38,465 nt of DNA from Bacteroidota bacterium (GCA_025352785.1 JANXSD010000141.1:1-38465); one strand, 5' to 3'; positions 8,935-18,989 are shown, counted from the first letter of the stretch. Numbers and translations are program-made. The notes: generated by a model not told the origin, from the sequence alone.

Positions 8935-11703
8935 TTATTTGATGATAATAAATTTTACTTGATGCAATTCACTTTCGGTTTTAACATTGCAAAAATACAC
9001 TTCAGGAGGTAAATTTTCCGCTAATGAATATTTAAATGTCCCGGCAGAAATTTCCTTATTTGTAATAGTGCTAATTACTTCTCCTAAAATGTTTGTTACG
9101 GTGATTAGTAAATGTTGAGGTTTCTTGTTTTCAAGAATTAATAGAACGACACCACTCGATGGATTGGGGAAGATAGATAAATTTAAAAAATCTTTTAGGG
9201 GTTCCTCAATTCCAACGTTGCAATTCGTTTGTGTTGTTACAGTATCTGTAGAAATAGAACATCCTTGTGGGTAATTAACTATCCCATTGTAGGTGCCCCC
9301 AGAATAAACTATTAGTTGTGAAGAAATGGCATTTATAATTGGTGAATTATTTTGATACCATGAATACGTTGCATTTAGTATTACAGGCATATTTAAAGTT
9401 ATACTATCTCCTAAACAAAACACCAAACTATCATTAGTGCTTATAAACGGTGTATCAATTACACTAATGTTTATTGAGTTGGAATTATTGATACAACCAT
9501 CATAATCACGTGTTACTTTTAATGAATAGGTGCCGGTTCTCCTTGCGAAATAAAAATTCGAGGTGGAGCCATTTGCAATAGCAGTTCCATTTTTAAACCA
9601 GTGATAGGATAATCCTACATCATTTATCGCATTTAGTCGCACAAATTGATTTGAACAAATTAAGGTGTCAGAACTTGTAATTTGAACTACAGGTTTTTTA
9701 AAGGTTGTGCTCACTGCAATTCTATTACTAATGCATGAGCCATAATCCACCGCTACATAAAAAGTGGTAGATGAATTTACCGATTGGCTAAATGTTGAAC
9801 CCCCTGTTTGTAATAAGCTTCCAACTGCTAGCGAATCATACCATAAAGTTGTTCCATTCGATGTTACTGTGCAGAGAGGGATGCCCGGACCACATTGAAT
9901 TGAGTCCAAAACAACAGGATCAGGAAAAGGAATATTGGGAATTGTTATTGAATCAGTACACGTACATCCACTAGCATCAGTTATAATAACAAATAAGGTA
10001 TCAGAACCGCTAATAATTCTTGTTTGATTAATATTGCCATCTTGCCAAAGATAATTGTATGGCCCTAAACCACCTCTCGGAGTTACATTTAACGAATAGG
10101 TGTTTGGATTGCAATAACCAGTTTTAACAACGTTAATATTACTACCCATACGTTGAATAAAAACTTTCGATGTGTCAATGGATACACTATCAGATAAAGT
10201 ATAAATTAGTGTATCTGTTGTAAAACAAATTGATGAAGGAGTATAATTAATCTGACTGGTACTAACAGTTGCTATACCATAAATTGGTGCTTGAATTATA
10301 TTTACAATTAACGCACTATTATTTGGAGCAACATCATTCGATTGTATATCCAATAAACGTGGATTCAAATCATTAAGTACAAAATAATCATCACTAGAGT
10401 GAAGTTTTTGAATGTAATTAGAATCAGGTTTAAATAAATCTTCAAATGTTATAAAAGGTATGTTTAGTGAATCAGCATAATTAATTAATCCTAAAGCATC
10501 GTTTTGCATTGTTAATTCTGATTCTTGGAAGAGATTAGAAGAGTCGGTAAGGATAGATCCAAAATCAATAACCAATAAACCTTTGTTAACCTGGATTTTG
10601 TCGACAAAGGATTTCATTTGTTGAGGAGTTAGTGGAGTGCCTCCAACATTGGATCCTGCACTAGCTGATGTCGGACGGAAAAACTTTACATTATATGGAT
10701 TATTGATTGGCAACTCATTATAACCTTGATCTTGTTTTCTGATTGATTTATAAAAATTCCAATCTTTAATTTTTTTAAAAATATCATTGGTACAATCATC
10801 TACAGGAATACTAAAGCACCATTTAGCATCGAAACCATGATTTATAAAGGAATCGAGCGCGCACAATTTATACTGATCTGTTGCACTTAAATAAGGTAAA
10901 TTATCATAGAATGAGCCATGGCTAGTACAACTCCATCCATATTGATGTACTAATGTATCGATCCTATTTAATCCAACATAAGAATAAGTAAGACCCGATT
11001 TTGTTTCTGTAAGTTTTGATTTTGCAAAGGCAAAAACAAAATCAATATTCGCTTTAATATTTTTTTGTAATAAGTAGGGAACTAATAGAGAGTCGGCATT
11101 ACTACGAAATCTGTTAAAATGTATTATACAAGCTGGACCAGTAGGTTTAATTGTTTTAATTTCATCAATCCATAAACTAACATTCACATTTGCATTTGGT
11201 GCCTCAAACGTGATACTTTTAACATGTTCAAGATCTAATGGATTGGCATTGTTTTTTGGTTGACTTGAAATAAAACTTCCAAGTTGATGCCATTCAGTTA
11301 CTGGAAGTGCAAAATTGTTAGTACTTACCTTTGTAGTTGGGCCAATAATAAAACTAGTATTGTTTATAGTATTTACATTTATTGTAATGGAGTTGGGTAT
11401 ATTATTTCTTCTGCAAACCGAATATAATACCGTGTTACTAAGGTCGATATCTCCAGTTAGTAAAGTCAAAACAACATTACCTGAATTAGCTGGAATATCC
11501 CATTTTATACTTGAACTATTGGCATTATGAATTGTTAAATCTTTACTTATTGTTGTTAAACCAGATGACTTATATTGCTCTAAATTATTACCCCTTGATA
11601 AATAATTATAAGCAGTAGAATCTGGCTGCCATTGGTTTTGAGATTTTGCTTCTTTAAAGTTCCCAAGTAATAAAACAAAAATAAGTAGCTTTTGAAATTT
11701 CAT
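8935..11703 (-). CDS. T9SS-exported multidomain protein with degenerate polysaccharide-deacetylase-like fold
   Basis: A 922-residue secreted protein. A signal peptide (1-22, ending EAKSQ) precedes a jelly-roll, carbohydrate-binding-like region (about 25-188, ending SLWIDEIK). Residues about 190-425 follow the NodB/polysaccharide deacetylase plan: a first strand, a helix-strand LLQKNIKANIDFVF, then SHGSFYDNL where the metal-binding motif should be. However the usual FDD is replaced by HFNRFR (195-200) and the second His of H-x3-H is Tyr266, so catalysis by the normal mechanism is doubtful. Next come Ig-like regions including a SprB-type repeat (about 540-595) and Ig_7-like modules (600-830), and a type A sorting domain (about 845-922). 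It faces the PorU-like gene across a shared terminator. The substrate is unknown. Confidence 0.75.
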   Translation of the reverse strand: MKFQKLLIFVLLLGNFKEAKSQNQWQPDSTAYNYLSRGNNLEQYKSSGLTTISKDLTIHNANSSSIKWDIPANSGNVVLTLLTGDIDLSNTVLYSVCRRNNIPNSITINVNTINNTSFIIGPTTKVSTNNFALPVTEWHQLGSFISSQPKNNANPLDLEHVKSITFEAPNANVNVSLWIDEIKTIKPTGPACIIHFNRFRSNADSLLVPYLLQKNIKANIDFVFAFAKSKLTETKSGLTYSYVGLNRIDTLVHQYGWSCTSHGSFYDNLPYLSATDQYKLCALDSFINHGFDAKWCFSIPVDDCTNDIFKKIKDWNFYKSIRKQDQGYNELPINNPYNVKFFRPTSASAGSNVGGTPLTPQQMKSFVDKIQVNKGLLVIDFGSILTDSSNLFQESELTMQNDALGLINYADSLNIPFITFEDLFKPDSNYIQKLHSSDDYFVLNDLNPRLLDIQSNDVAPNNSALIVNIIQAPIYGIATVSTSQINYTPSSICFTTDTLIYTLSDSVSIDTSKVFIQRMGSNINVVKTGYCNPNTYSLNVTPRGGLGPYNYLWQDGNINQTRIISGSDTLFVIITDASGCTCTDSITIPNIPFPDPVVLDSIQCGPGIPLCTVTSNGTTLWYDSLAVGSLLQTGGSTFSQSVNSSTTFYVAVDYGSCISNRIAVSTTFKKPVVQITSSDTLICSNQFVRLNAINDVGLSYHWFKNGTAIANGSTSNFYFARRTGTYSLKVTRDYDGCINNSNSINISVIDTPFISTNDSLVFCLGDSITLNMPVILNATYSWYQNNSPIINAISSQLIVYSGGTYNGIVNYPQGCSISTDTVTTQTNCNVGIEEPLKDFLNLSIFPNPSSGVVLLILENKKPQHLLITVTNILGEVISTITNKEISAGTFKYSLAENLPPEVYFCNVKTESELHQVKFIIIK

Positions 11704-11779
11704 TTTAATATAATTCTTTTACTCTATTTTATTGAAATCATTTTATAAAAGGGGATATTTTACTTTTAGGTTAGCTGAA

Positions 11780-12844
11780 TTATCGATCTGATCCCAATTT
11801 ACTAAAGGCAAGTGGATTTGCTGTTATACCATCATACTCCATTCTACGTTTATAAATATCACATGCCAAATAAACCGCTTCACGGAAGGAGTTTTCATTT
11901 GCAATTCCTTTTCCAGCTATATCATATGCTGTTCCGTGATCTGGTGACGTTCTTACGAATGGTAATCCTGCAGTGAAGTTTACTCCTGTTTCAAACGCAA
12001 GTGTTTTAAATGGTATTAATCCTTGGTCGTGATACATAGCTAATATAGCATCAAATTTTCTATATCCACCAGCACCAAATATGCCATCAGCAGAGTAAGG
12101 GCCATAAGCCAAGATCCCAGCACTATTTGCATCTTTAACTGCTGGAATAATTATTTCCATATCCTCATTGCCTATTACGCCATGGTCTCCAGCGTGTGGA
12201 TTCAATCCTAATACAGCAATTTTAGGTTTTCGTATTCCAAAGTCACGTTTCAACGATGCGTGCATAACCTTAAGTTTAGCAAGAATACTTTCCTTTGAAA
12301 CTAAAGCAGCAACCTTCGAAACAGGAACATGACCAGTGACTAATGCAACGCGCAAGTCACCCGAAACCAGAAACATTAAGTAATCAGTTGTGTTAAATGC
12401 TTTAGCAAGATATTCAGTATGTCCTGTAAAGGTTGGATTGTCAGGTTGGATAGTGTGTTTGTCAATTGGAGCGGTCACTAATGCATCAATACTTCCATTT
12501 GCTAAATCAGCGGTAGCTGTTTCTATTGCTTTAAAGGCATACATCCCTGTTAGCTTTGATGCAACTCCAATTTCTATTTTTATTTCTTCTTCCCAACAAT
12601 TTATTAAATTTATTTTACGGGGAATAATTTCCTTTACTGAACGAATATGATTAAAATTAAACTCCTGAATGTTTAATGCCTTACGGTGAAATGACATAGC
12701 TTTTACTGAACCATAAATCACAGGTGTACACGTTTGTAATAATCTAGCATCGTTAAATGTTTTCATGATTATTTCAGGACCTACACCATTTACCTCACCA
12801 ATAGAAATTCCAATTCTTATTGATCCTTCAAGTTCATTGCTCAT
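11780..12844 (-). CDS. pdxA: 4-hydroxythreonine-4-phosphate dehydrogenase
   Basis: A 354-residue cytosolic enzyme of vitamin B6 synthesis, oxidising 4-phosphohydroxy-L-threonine in the DXP-dependent pyridoxal phosphate route. Family motifs are all present: ISIGEVNGVGPEI at the N-terminus, VTAPIDKH and TGHTEYLA, LGLNPHAGDHG, MYHDQGLIPFK and RTSPDHGTAYD. The three metal-ligand histidines fall at 172, 217 and 272, with the same 45 and 55 residue spacing as in the E. coli enzyme (166, 211, 266). It lies 48 bp downstream of the aminopeptidase gene on the same strand, so co-transcription is likely. Length is close to the family's usual 330-350, with a slightly long N-terminus. Confidence 0.95.
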   Translation of the reverse strand: MSNELEGSIRIGISIGEVNGVGPEIIMKTFNDARLLQTCTPVIYGSVKAMSFHRKALNIQEFNFNHIRSVKEIIPRKINLINCWEEEIKIEIGVASKLTGMYAFKAIETATADLANGSIDALVTAPIDKHTIQPDNPTFTGHTEYLAKAFNTTDYLMFLVSGDLRVALVTGHVPVSKVAALVSKESILAKLKVMHASLKRDFGIRKPKIAVLGLNPHAGDHGVIGNEDMEIIIPAVKDANSAGILAYGPYSADGIFGAGGYRKFDAILAMYHDQGLIPFKTLAFETGVNFTAGLPFVRTSPDHGTAYDIAGKGIANENSFREAVYLACDIYKRRMEYDGITANPLAFSKLGSDR

Positions 12845-12892
12845 AATTTTTAAGCGTGTTGCTTAACATTTTTTAGTATTGTAAACATTAAA

Positions 12893-14329
12893 TTACTTAA
12901 CTTTCTTTTTTAAATACTCAAATAATAATCTTACGCCAACTCCTGTTCCGTTTTTGCCACGATAACTGTCTGTACCTCTGTTAAATCCTGGTCCTGCAAT
13001 GTCAAAATGCATGTAAGGAAAATCTGTAAACTGAAGTAAGAACCTTCCTGCCGTAATAGCACCAGCTGTTGGGCCGCCAATGTTTTTAAGATCTGCAATA
13101 TCCGACTTTAATAACTCATCATATTCATCCCAAAACGGAAATTCCGCCAAACGTTCATATACATTATTTCCAGCTTCTCTTAAATCCTCACGTACTTTAT
13201 CATCTACTTTACCCATTGCAACAATTCCATAATGTCCTATTGCTGTTGAAGCAGCTCCAGTTAAGGTTGCAAAATCCATTACTAATTCAGGTTTAAATCG
13301 TTTTGCATAATGAAGTGCATCTGCTAAAATTAATCTTCCTTCTGCATCCGTATTTAAAACCTCAACAGTTTTCCCGCTCATCATCGTTATAACATCACCA
13401 GGAACATATGCATTTCCGTCAACTCTATTGTCAGTTGCAGGTACTAATCCAATTACATGAACAGGAAGTTTGGCTTTTGCTACCGCATACATAGCACCAC
13501 CAACAGCTGCTCCTCCAGCCATATCGCATTTCATATAGTCCATCGAATTTGGGGTAGGCTTAAGGCTCATACCGCCAGTATCGTAAACAACGCCTTTTCC
13601 TACCAGTACAATTGGCTTCTTATTAATAGCATTTTTTGGCTTCCACTCCATAATAGTAAAAGTGGGAGGATCAATACTTCCTAAATTAACAGCAAGAAGA
13701 CCGCCCATTTTAAGTTTTTTTATGGCTACTTTGTTGAGCACTTGGACTTTAAAACCTGCCTCCTTACCCATTCTAGTAAATTGTTTCCCAAGTTCGGTAG
13801 CTGTAAGAAAAGAGAGAGGTTCATTAACAAGGTCTCTTGTTTGATAAACGGAATCAACCATTATTTGAAGTAATTCAATTTCTCTATCTTTAGCCACAGT
13901 TGATTGAATACTAATATTTTGCAATGAATTTTCTTCCTTTTTCGCTGTGGATTTATATTTTAAGAACTGATAATTTGTAAGTGCTATTCCTTCCGCGAAA
14001 GCAAGCGTAATATCGCTAGAAAGTTGACTGCTAATGGTCACGTTCGCCGCTTTTAACGATTGAATTCGAGCAGTTATTGATGATCCTGCTTTACGAGCAT
14101 TTTCAAATAATTGAGGCTTAGGTTTTTCAGAGTCAAGCATTTGAATAAAAACCATTCGTCGATATTGATTAACAACCACAAGTTTTCGTTCGGCTTTGCG
14201 TTCTTGTTTAATAAAGGCTTGTTCTTCTTTATTAAAAAGGTTGTTGGGGATTTGTTGATCCCGTTCAGCAAGGATGATCAGATGGTCATCTTTACGCGGT
14301 GCTGACAAGCGTTTTATGGTGATGTGCAT
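12893..14329 (-). CDS. Leucyl aminopeptidase (M17 family)
   Basis: A 478-residue M17 zinc aminopeptidase. The C-terminal catalytic domain shows PIVLVGKGVVYDTGG (with the active-site Lys about 245), the metal-binding CDMAGGAAV segment and the family signature NTDAEGRL (326-333, with the active-site Arg). The N-terminal domain (about 1-160) is divergent, as usual. It removes N-terminal residues from cytosolic peptides. The open frame extends 36 codons further upstream, but that extension runs into the divergent promoter region and is not M17-like; the ATG at 14329 (MHITIKRLSAPRKDD) is preferred. A TAGATTTG element about 50 bp upstream fits this start. The gene is divergent from mqnC and probably co-transcribed with pdxA. 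Confidence 0.93.
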   Translation of the reverse strand: MHITIKRLSAPRKDDHLIILAERDQQIPNNLFNKEEQAFIKQERKAERKLVVVNQYRRMVFIQMLDSEKPKPQLFENARKAGSSITARIQSLKAANVTISSQLSSDITLAFAEGIALTNYQFLKYKSTAKKEENSLQNISIQSTVAKDREIELLQIMVDSVYQTRDLVNEPLSFLTATELGKQFTRMGKEAGFKVQVLNKVAIKKLKMGGLLAVNLGSIDPPTFTIMEWKPKNAINKKPIVLVGKGVVYDTGGMSLKPTPNSMDYMKCDMAGGAAVGGAMYAVAKAKLPVHVIGLVPATDNRVDGNAYVPGDVITMMSGKTVEVLNTDAEGRLILADALHYAKRFKPELVMDFATLTGAASTAIGHYGIVAMGKVDDKVREDLREAGNNVYERLAEFPFWDEYDELLKSDIADLKNIGGPTAGAITAGRFLLQFTDFPYMHFDIAGPGFNRGTDSYRGKNGTGVGVRLLFEYLKKKVK

Positions 14330-14338
14330 GATAAACTT

Positions 14339-14346
14339 TAACTTTG
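14339..14346 (+). promoter_or_regulatory. Candidate -7 promoter element for mqnC (TAACTTTG)
   Basis: TAACTTTG matches TAnnTTTG about 100 bp before the mqnC start, in the gap shared with the divergent aminopeptidase gene. No TTG was seen at the expected -33 distance, so support is modest. Confidence 0.3.
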
Positions 14347-14380
14347 AGCGCATGAAATTAGGTAAAGCAAATATCATCTT

Positions 14381-14388
14381 CAAATCTA
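14381..14388 (-). promoter_or_regulatory. Candidate -7 promoter element for aminopeptidase-pdxA (TAGATTTG)
   Basis: The minus strand reads TAGATTTG, matching TAnnTTTG, about 50 bp upstream of the chosen aminopeptidase ATG. It would lie inside the coding region if the longer frame from 14437 were used, which argues for the shorter protein. Confidence 0.4.
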
Positions 14389-14448
14389 GTTCACCTTCAA
14401 AGAAAACTTTCTGCCTTTTTGAAGTGTTTAAAAGCAAAAATCAAGTGT

Positions 14449-15576
14449 ATGATGGATAGTGAAGAGTTATTAAAAAGAGCATTAAACTTCGACTTCCTCA
14501 CAGCGGAAGAAGGGAAATTTTTATTTGAAAATGTTCCTACCAGTGAGTTGATGTTTGTTGGAAATGAGCTTCGAAAAAAACAAAAGCCCGATGGCAGGGT
14601 AACGTGGATCATTGATAGAAATGTAAACACGACCAATGTTTGTATTGCCAATTGTAAATTTTGCAACTTTTATCGGATTCCTGGTCACGCGGAATCGTAT
14701 ATCACCACGATTGATCAATACAAGCAAAAAATCGAAGAGACTTTTCGTTATGGTGGGGAACAGTTATTGTTGCAAGGAGGACATCACCCAGATTTAGGAT
14801 TGAGTTATTATACCACACTATTTAGTGAACTAAAACGTTTATATCCTAAATTAAAATTACATTCACTGGGACCACCAGAAGTTGCGCATATTGCAAAGCT
14901 GGAAGGCAAAACGCATACTGAAGTTTTATCTGCACTTAAAAAATCAGGATTAGATTCATTGCCTGGAGCTGGCGCAGAAATATTAAACGATCGCGTTCGT
15001 AGAATGATTTCGAAAGGTAAATGTAGTGGACGTGAATGGTTAGATGTGATGCGTGCCGCACACCAATTAGATATTACAACATCGGCAACAATGATGTTCG
15101 GACATATTGAAACATTGGAAGAACGCTTCGAACATTTAGTAGCATTGCGCGAAGTACAAGCTGAGAAACCTTCACATGCAAAAGGATTTTTAGCATTTAT
15201 TCCGTGGCCATTTATGGATGAAGGAACGTTGTTAAGAAGAGTAAAAGGTATTAGGAATGAAGTGTCCGGTGACGAATATATTCGAATGATTGCTATGAGT
15301 AGAATAATGTTGCCAAATGTGGTGAATATTCAAGCATCATGGTTAACAGTTGGGAAATCAGTTGCTCAGGTTTGTTTACATGCAGGGGCTAATGATTTTG
15401 GCTCTATAATGATTGAAGAAAATGTTGTTTCTGCAGCAGGAGCACCCCATCGATTTACTTCTAATGGAATTCAAGAAGCAATACGCGAAGCAGGTTTCGA
15501 GCCACAGTTAAGAACACAACAATATGAGTTCCGCGAACTGCCAGAAATATTGGAACAACAAGTGATTGCATATTAA
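14449..15576 (+). CDS. mqnC: Cyclic dehypoxanthinyl futalosine synthase (radical SAM)
   Basis: A 375-residue radical SAM enzyme with the C-x3-C-x2-C cluster motif at Cys65, Cys69 and Cys72 (CIANCKFCNF). It shows MqnC-type segments: QGGHHPDLGLSYY, LHSLGPPEVAHIA, LPGAGAEIL, FIPWPFMDEGT and NDFGSIMIEENVVSAAG. MqnC closes dehypoxanthine futalosine into the spiro intermediate of the futalosine menaquinone pathway; MqnE is related, but the motifs and length favour MqnC. The cell therefore probably makes menaquinone through chorismate and futalosine. The longer frame from 14419 adds a Lys/Cys-rich stretch that does not look like family sequence; tandem ATGs at 14449 and 14452 give the better start. 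Other mqn genes are not in view. Confidence 0.92.
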   Translation: MMDSEELLKRALNFDFLTAEEGKFLFENVPTSELMFVGNELRKKQKPDGRVTWIIDRNVNTTNVCIANCKFCNFYRIPGHAESYITTIDQYKQKIEETFRYGGEQLLLQGGHHPDLGLSYYTTLFSELKRLYPKLKLHSLGPPEVAHIAKLEGKTHTEVLSALKKSGLDSLPGAGAEILNDRVRRMISKGKCSGREWLDVMRAAHQLDITTSATMMFGHIETLEERFEHLVALREVQAEKPSHAKGFLAFIPWPFMDEGTLLRRVKGIRNEVSGDEYIRMIAMSRIMLPNVVNIQASWLTVGKSVAQVCLHAGANDFGSIMIEENVVSAAGAPHRFTSNGIQEAIREAGFEPQLRTQQYEFRELPEILEQQVIAY

Positions 15577-15605
15577 TATAATTTTAAAATGGATTATTGC
15601 ATATT

Positions 15606-18218
15606 ATGAATAAAGGATTTTTAATGCTTCGCAATTTTTTTACTGCTTTATTATTTTTAATAACAAGTGGAAATATTTTTGCAACACACAATCGTGCCGG
15701 TGAAATTACATTTCGTAAAATCGGCAATAACCTTTTCGAAGCAAAAATTGTGACGTATACCAAATCGAGTAGCCAAGCTGATCGTCCTAAGTTAGAATTT
15801 TGGTGGGGAGATGGTGATCGTGATACGTTGGATCGTGATACTATTATTTTTAATGTTGGACCAGATATCCAACGTAATGAGTATACTGGAATTCATACTT
15901 ATCCCGGCAACGGAACATATACCATGTATTTTTTAGATGAGAATAGAAATGGTGGGGTCGTTAATATTCCTGGTTCAGTAAATGTTCCTTTTTATGTTGA
16001 AACAAGAATGGCGATTTCTCCATTTACATCACAAAATAGTTCACCACAATTATTGCAACCACCCATTGATGATGGTGCAGTTAATCGTCTCTTTATTCAT
16101 AATCCAGATGCCTATGATCCTGATGGTGATAGTTTGTCGTATGAATTGGTTCATTGCAAAGGAGTAGGAGGATTACCAATTCCTAATTATTTTTATCCAT
16201 CAGCAAGTAGTTCTTTTACATTGAATCCTGTTACGGGTGATTTGATATGGGATTCGCCTCAGGCTATAGGAGAATATAATGTTGCGATGCTTATTCGTGA
16301 ATGGAGAAATATTCAAGGAATTGGAGCTGTAAATATTGGATATGTAACACGCGATATGCAGATTACAATTTATCCTCCTGTAAATGATCCTCCAGCAATT
16401 ACTGCAATAAAAGATACCTGTGTTGAAGCAGGTGCTTCATTGAATCTTGTGATTACAGCGAATGATCCGAATGGCGAAACAATAACCATGACTGCATCTG
16501 GTGGTCCGTTTACGTTGAGCTCAAGTCCTGCTACATTTAGTTCAACACCAACGGTTGGCACTGCAACTGGGAATTTTGATTGGAATACCACTTGTGCTCA
16601 TGTTAGAAAAAGTCCGTACGCTGTTGTATTTAAAGCAAAAGATAATAACCAATCAATTTCATTAGCTGATCTTGAACAAGTTTTTATAAGAGTAGTAGGA
16701 CCTTCTCCAAAAAATCCAACGGTTGTTCCGCAAGGAAATAGTTTAATTTTAAATTGGAATAGAAGCGCTTGCGCTGAAGCCATTGGATACAATATTTATC
16801 GACGAGTAAGTACATTTGGCTTTACTCCTTCGTATTGTGAAACAGGAGTACCTACGTATACCGGATATGTTTTTATCGGAACAATAAATGGTTTGTTAGA
16901 TACTACGTTTGTAGATAATAATAACGGACAAGGTTTATCACCTGCAGTAAATTATTGTTATATGGTTACCGCTTTTTATCCTGATGGAGCTGAAAGTTAT
17001 GCCTCTGTTGAATTTTGTGGATTGTTAAAACGCGATTTACCTGTCATCACCAATGTAGATATAACAAATACAAGTGCAACAACAGGAAGTATTTTTGTTG
17101 CATGGTCGAAACCAACACAACTTGATTTCACACAAACTCCCGGACCATTTCATTATGTGATGCAACGTGCAACAAGTGCAGGAAGTTACACAGATATACT
17201 TTCAACATCTAATTTAGACGATACTATTCATGTGGATAATAATTTAAACACGACTGATAATCAATACCAGTATAGAATTCAATTTTGGAATGATACTCCT
17301 GGTAATATTTTTCAAATTGGAACCACTCAAGTTGCTTACTCTGTTTATTTATCTGTTTCTCCTGGCGATAAGAAAAGCAAATTGAGTTATGCAGTAAATG
17401 TTCCATGGACAAATGCAGAATATATTATTTATCGACAAACGAGTGGTGGAACTTTTGATTCCATAGATGTAACAAGCTCTTTAAATTATGTAGATGATTC
17501 ATTGATTAACGGAACAGAATATTGCTATTATGTAAAAAGTATTGGCGCATATAATGATACAGCGTTAGTGAACCCTATCATTAACCGTTCAGAAATTAAA
17601 TGCTCCACACCAATTGATAATGAGCCTCCATGTGCTTTATTGTTTTCACAGTTTCCAAATTGTATTGGACTTACGGACTCGTTATTATGGAAGTTACCAG
17701 ATAGTTGTATAAATGATGTTGCAAGTTATCAATTGTATCATTCTGTAGCTGGATCATCAAGTTATACTTTGGTTGCAACTATACAAGCAGGATCGAATCT
17801 GTATGTGTATACTAATCCAATTTCTATTTCTGGATGTTATTATATTACTGCTACAGATTCAACAGGAAATATTAGTCAGCCTTCCACTGTTTTATGTGTA
17901 GATGGCTGTCCCTTTTATGAGTTGCCAAATGTTTTTACACCTGATGATAATGGCATCAATGATTTGTTTCATCCCTTTCCCAAATACCGTGATGTAAAAG
18001 ATGTAGAGATGAAAATTTACAATCGATGGGGAGCGCTAGTGTATGAAACCAATGATCCGGAAATAAGATGGAATGGCAAGAAAAATAATACTGGTGATGA
18101 TTTACCAGAGAGTGCTTATTTCTATATTTGCATAGTAAATGAAATTTTCTTAGATGGTATTAAGCCACGCATTTTACATGGATATATTCAATTATTTAGA
18201 GGAGAGAAATCGAAATAG
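15606..18218 (+). CDS. Large secreted protein with gliding-motility-associated (T9SS type B) C-terminal domain
   Basis: A 870-residue exported protein. The start is the ATG at 15606 (MNKGFLMLRNFFTALLFL), giving a signal peptide that ends near NIFA; the open frame upstream has only a TTG. Around residues 30-250 is a beta-rich N-terminal region including WWGDGDRDT and DPDGDSLSYEL, then an Ig/cadherin-like repeat (about 255-360), several fibronectin-like modules (about 370-760, with the recurring YNIYRR / YQLYHS type strand), and a C-terminal gliding-motility-associated domain: LPNVFTPDDNGINDLF followed by IYNRWGALVYE and WNGK. Such type B domains direct export through T9SS with SprE/PorP-type partners. 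It is a probable surface or adhesin-like protein of unknown ligand. kdsB begins 2 bp after its stop. Confidence 0.87.
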   Translation: MNKGFLMLRNFFTALLFLITSGNIFATHNRAGEITFRKIGNNLFEAKIVTYTKSSSQADRPKLEFWWGDGDRDTLDRDTIIFNVGPDIQRNEYTGIHTYPGNGTYTMYFLDENRNGGVVNIPGSVNVPFYVETRMAISPFTSQNSSPQLLQPPIDDGAVNRLFIHNPDAYDPDGDSLSYELVHCKGVGGLPIPNYFYPSASSSFTLNPVTGDLIWDSPQAIGEYNVAMLIREWRNIQGIGAVNIGYVTRDMQITIYPPVNDPPAITAIKDTCVEAGASLNLVITANDPNGETITMTASGGPFTLSSSPATFSSTPTVGTATGNFDWNTTCAHVRKSPYAVVFKAKDNNQSISLADLEQVFIRVVGPSPKNPTVVPQGNSLILNWNRSACAEAIGYNIYRRVSTFGFTPSYCETGVPTYTGYVFIGTINGLLDTTFVDNNNGQGLSPAVNYCYMVTAFYPDGAESYASVEFCGLLKRDLPVITNVDITNTSATTGSIFVAWSKPTQLDFTQTPGPFHYVMQRATSAGSYTDILSTSNLDDTIHVDNNLNTTDNQYQYRIQFWNDTPGNIFQIGTTQVAYSVYLSVSPGDKKSKLSYAVNVPWTNAEYIIYRQTSGGTFDSIDVTSSLNYVDDSLINGTEYCYYVKSIGAYNDTALVNPIINRSEIKCSTPIDNEPPCALLFSQFPNCIGLTDSLLWKLPDSCINDVASYQLYHSVAGSSSYTLVATIQAGSNLYVYTNPISISGCYYITATDSTGNISQPSTVLCVDGCPFYELPNVFTPDDNGINDLFHPFPKYRDVKDVEMKIYNRWGALVYETNDPEIRWNGKKNNTGDDLPESAYFYICIVNEIFLDGIKPRILHGYIQLFRGEKSK

Positions 18219-18220
18219 TT

Positions 18221-18961
18221 ATGAAGATCCTTGGAATTATTCCAGCACGATTCGCGTCTACTCGTTTTCCTGGTAAACCATTAGCAATGATTGGTGATAA
18301 AAGTATGATTGAACGTGTTTACTATCAAGCAAAATTAGCAAAGGGATTAGATGCAGTAATCATTGCAACGGATGATGAACGCATCGCGGAACATGTTCGT
18401 GGGTTTGGAGCCAAAGTGGTTATGACTTCACCAAATCATCTTAGTGGAACAGATCGTTGTGCTGAAGCAGTTTTAAAATATGGTCATGGTTGGGATGCTG
18501 TTGTGAATATTCAAGGCGATGAGCCTTTTATCAAACCTGAACAAATTGATCTAATTGTAGATTGCTTAATGGAAGATGCTGTTCAAATTGCAACGTTAGT
18601 AAAAGTGATTTCCGATGCTTCGGATCTAATGAATCCCAATAACCCTAAGGTGATTTTGAAATATAATAGAGAGGCTATTTATTTTTCGCGACAAGCACTT
18701 CCCTATTTTAAAGGTAAGGAAATTGGTGAATGGCTAAAGCATCATACTTATTATAAGCATATCGGTATTTATGGTTATCGTACTAGCATTTTACCACAGC
18801 TTACGGCGATGCCACAAGGGAAATTAGAAATCGCTGAATCATTAGAGCAGTTACGCTGGTTAGAATATGGGATGCATATCAAGACAAAAATTACTGAATT
18901 TGAGACTATTGCTATAGATACCCCAGAAGATTTAGTAAGAGCAAAATTACTACTTAGCTAA
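18221..18961 (+). CDS. kdsB: 3-deoxy-manno-octulosonate cytidylyltransferase (CMP-KDO synthetase)
   Basis: This 246-residue cytosolic enzyme activates KDO with CTP to give CMP-KDO for lipid A-core assembly, so the organism makes KDO-containing lipopolysaccharide. Length and motifs are canonical: IIPARFASTRFPGKPL (nucleotide-binding loop), VIIATDDERI, TSPNHLSGTDRCAEA, VNIQGDEPFI, HIGIYGYR, and QGKLEIAESLEQLRWLE. The ATG lies 2 bp after the stop of the upstream secreted-protein gene, with GGAGAG 15-20 bp before it, so it is probably read from the same transcript although the two functions are unrelated. Confidence 0.96.
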   Translation: MKILGIIPARFASTRFPGKPLAMIGDKSMIERVYYQAKLAKGLDAVIIATDDERIAEHVRGFGAKVVMTSPNHLSGTDRCAEAVLKYGHGWDAVVNIQGDEPFIKPEQIDLIVDCLMEDAVQIATLVKVISDASDLMNPNNPKVILKYNREAIYFSRQALPYFKGKEIGEWLKHHTYYKHIGIYGYRTSILPQLTAMPQGKLEIAESLEQLRWLEYGMHIKTKITEFETIAIDTPEDLVRAKLLLS

Positions 18962-18989
18962 AATTCGGTAAGATCTATTCAATTCTGCT

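Noticed and set aside
14330-14437. 36-codon N-terminal extension of the aminopeptidase
   Set aside because: The extension is not M17-like, contains a minus-strand TAGATTTG promoter box and fills the gap to divergent mqnC; the ATG at 14329 gives a normal-length protein.
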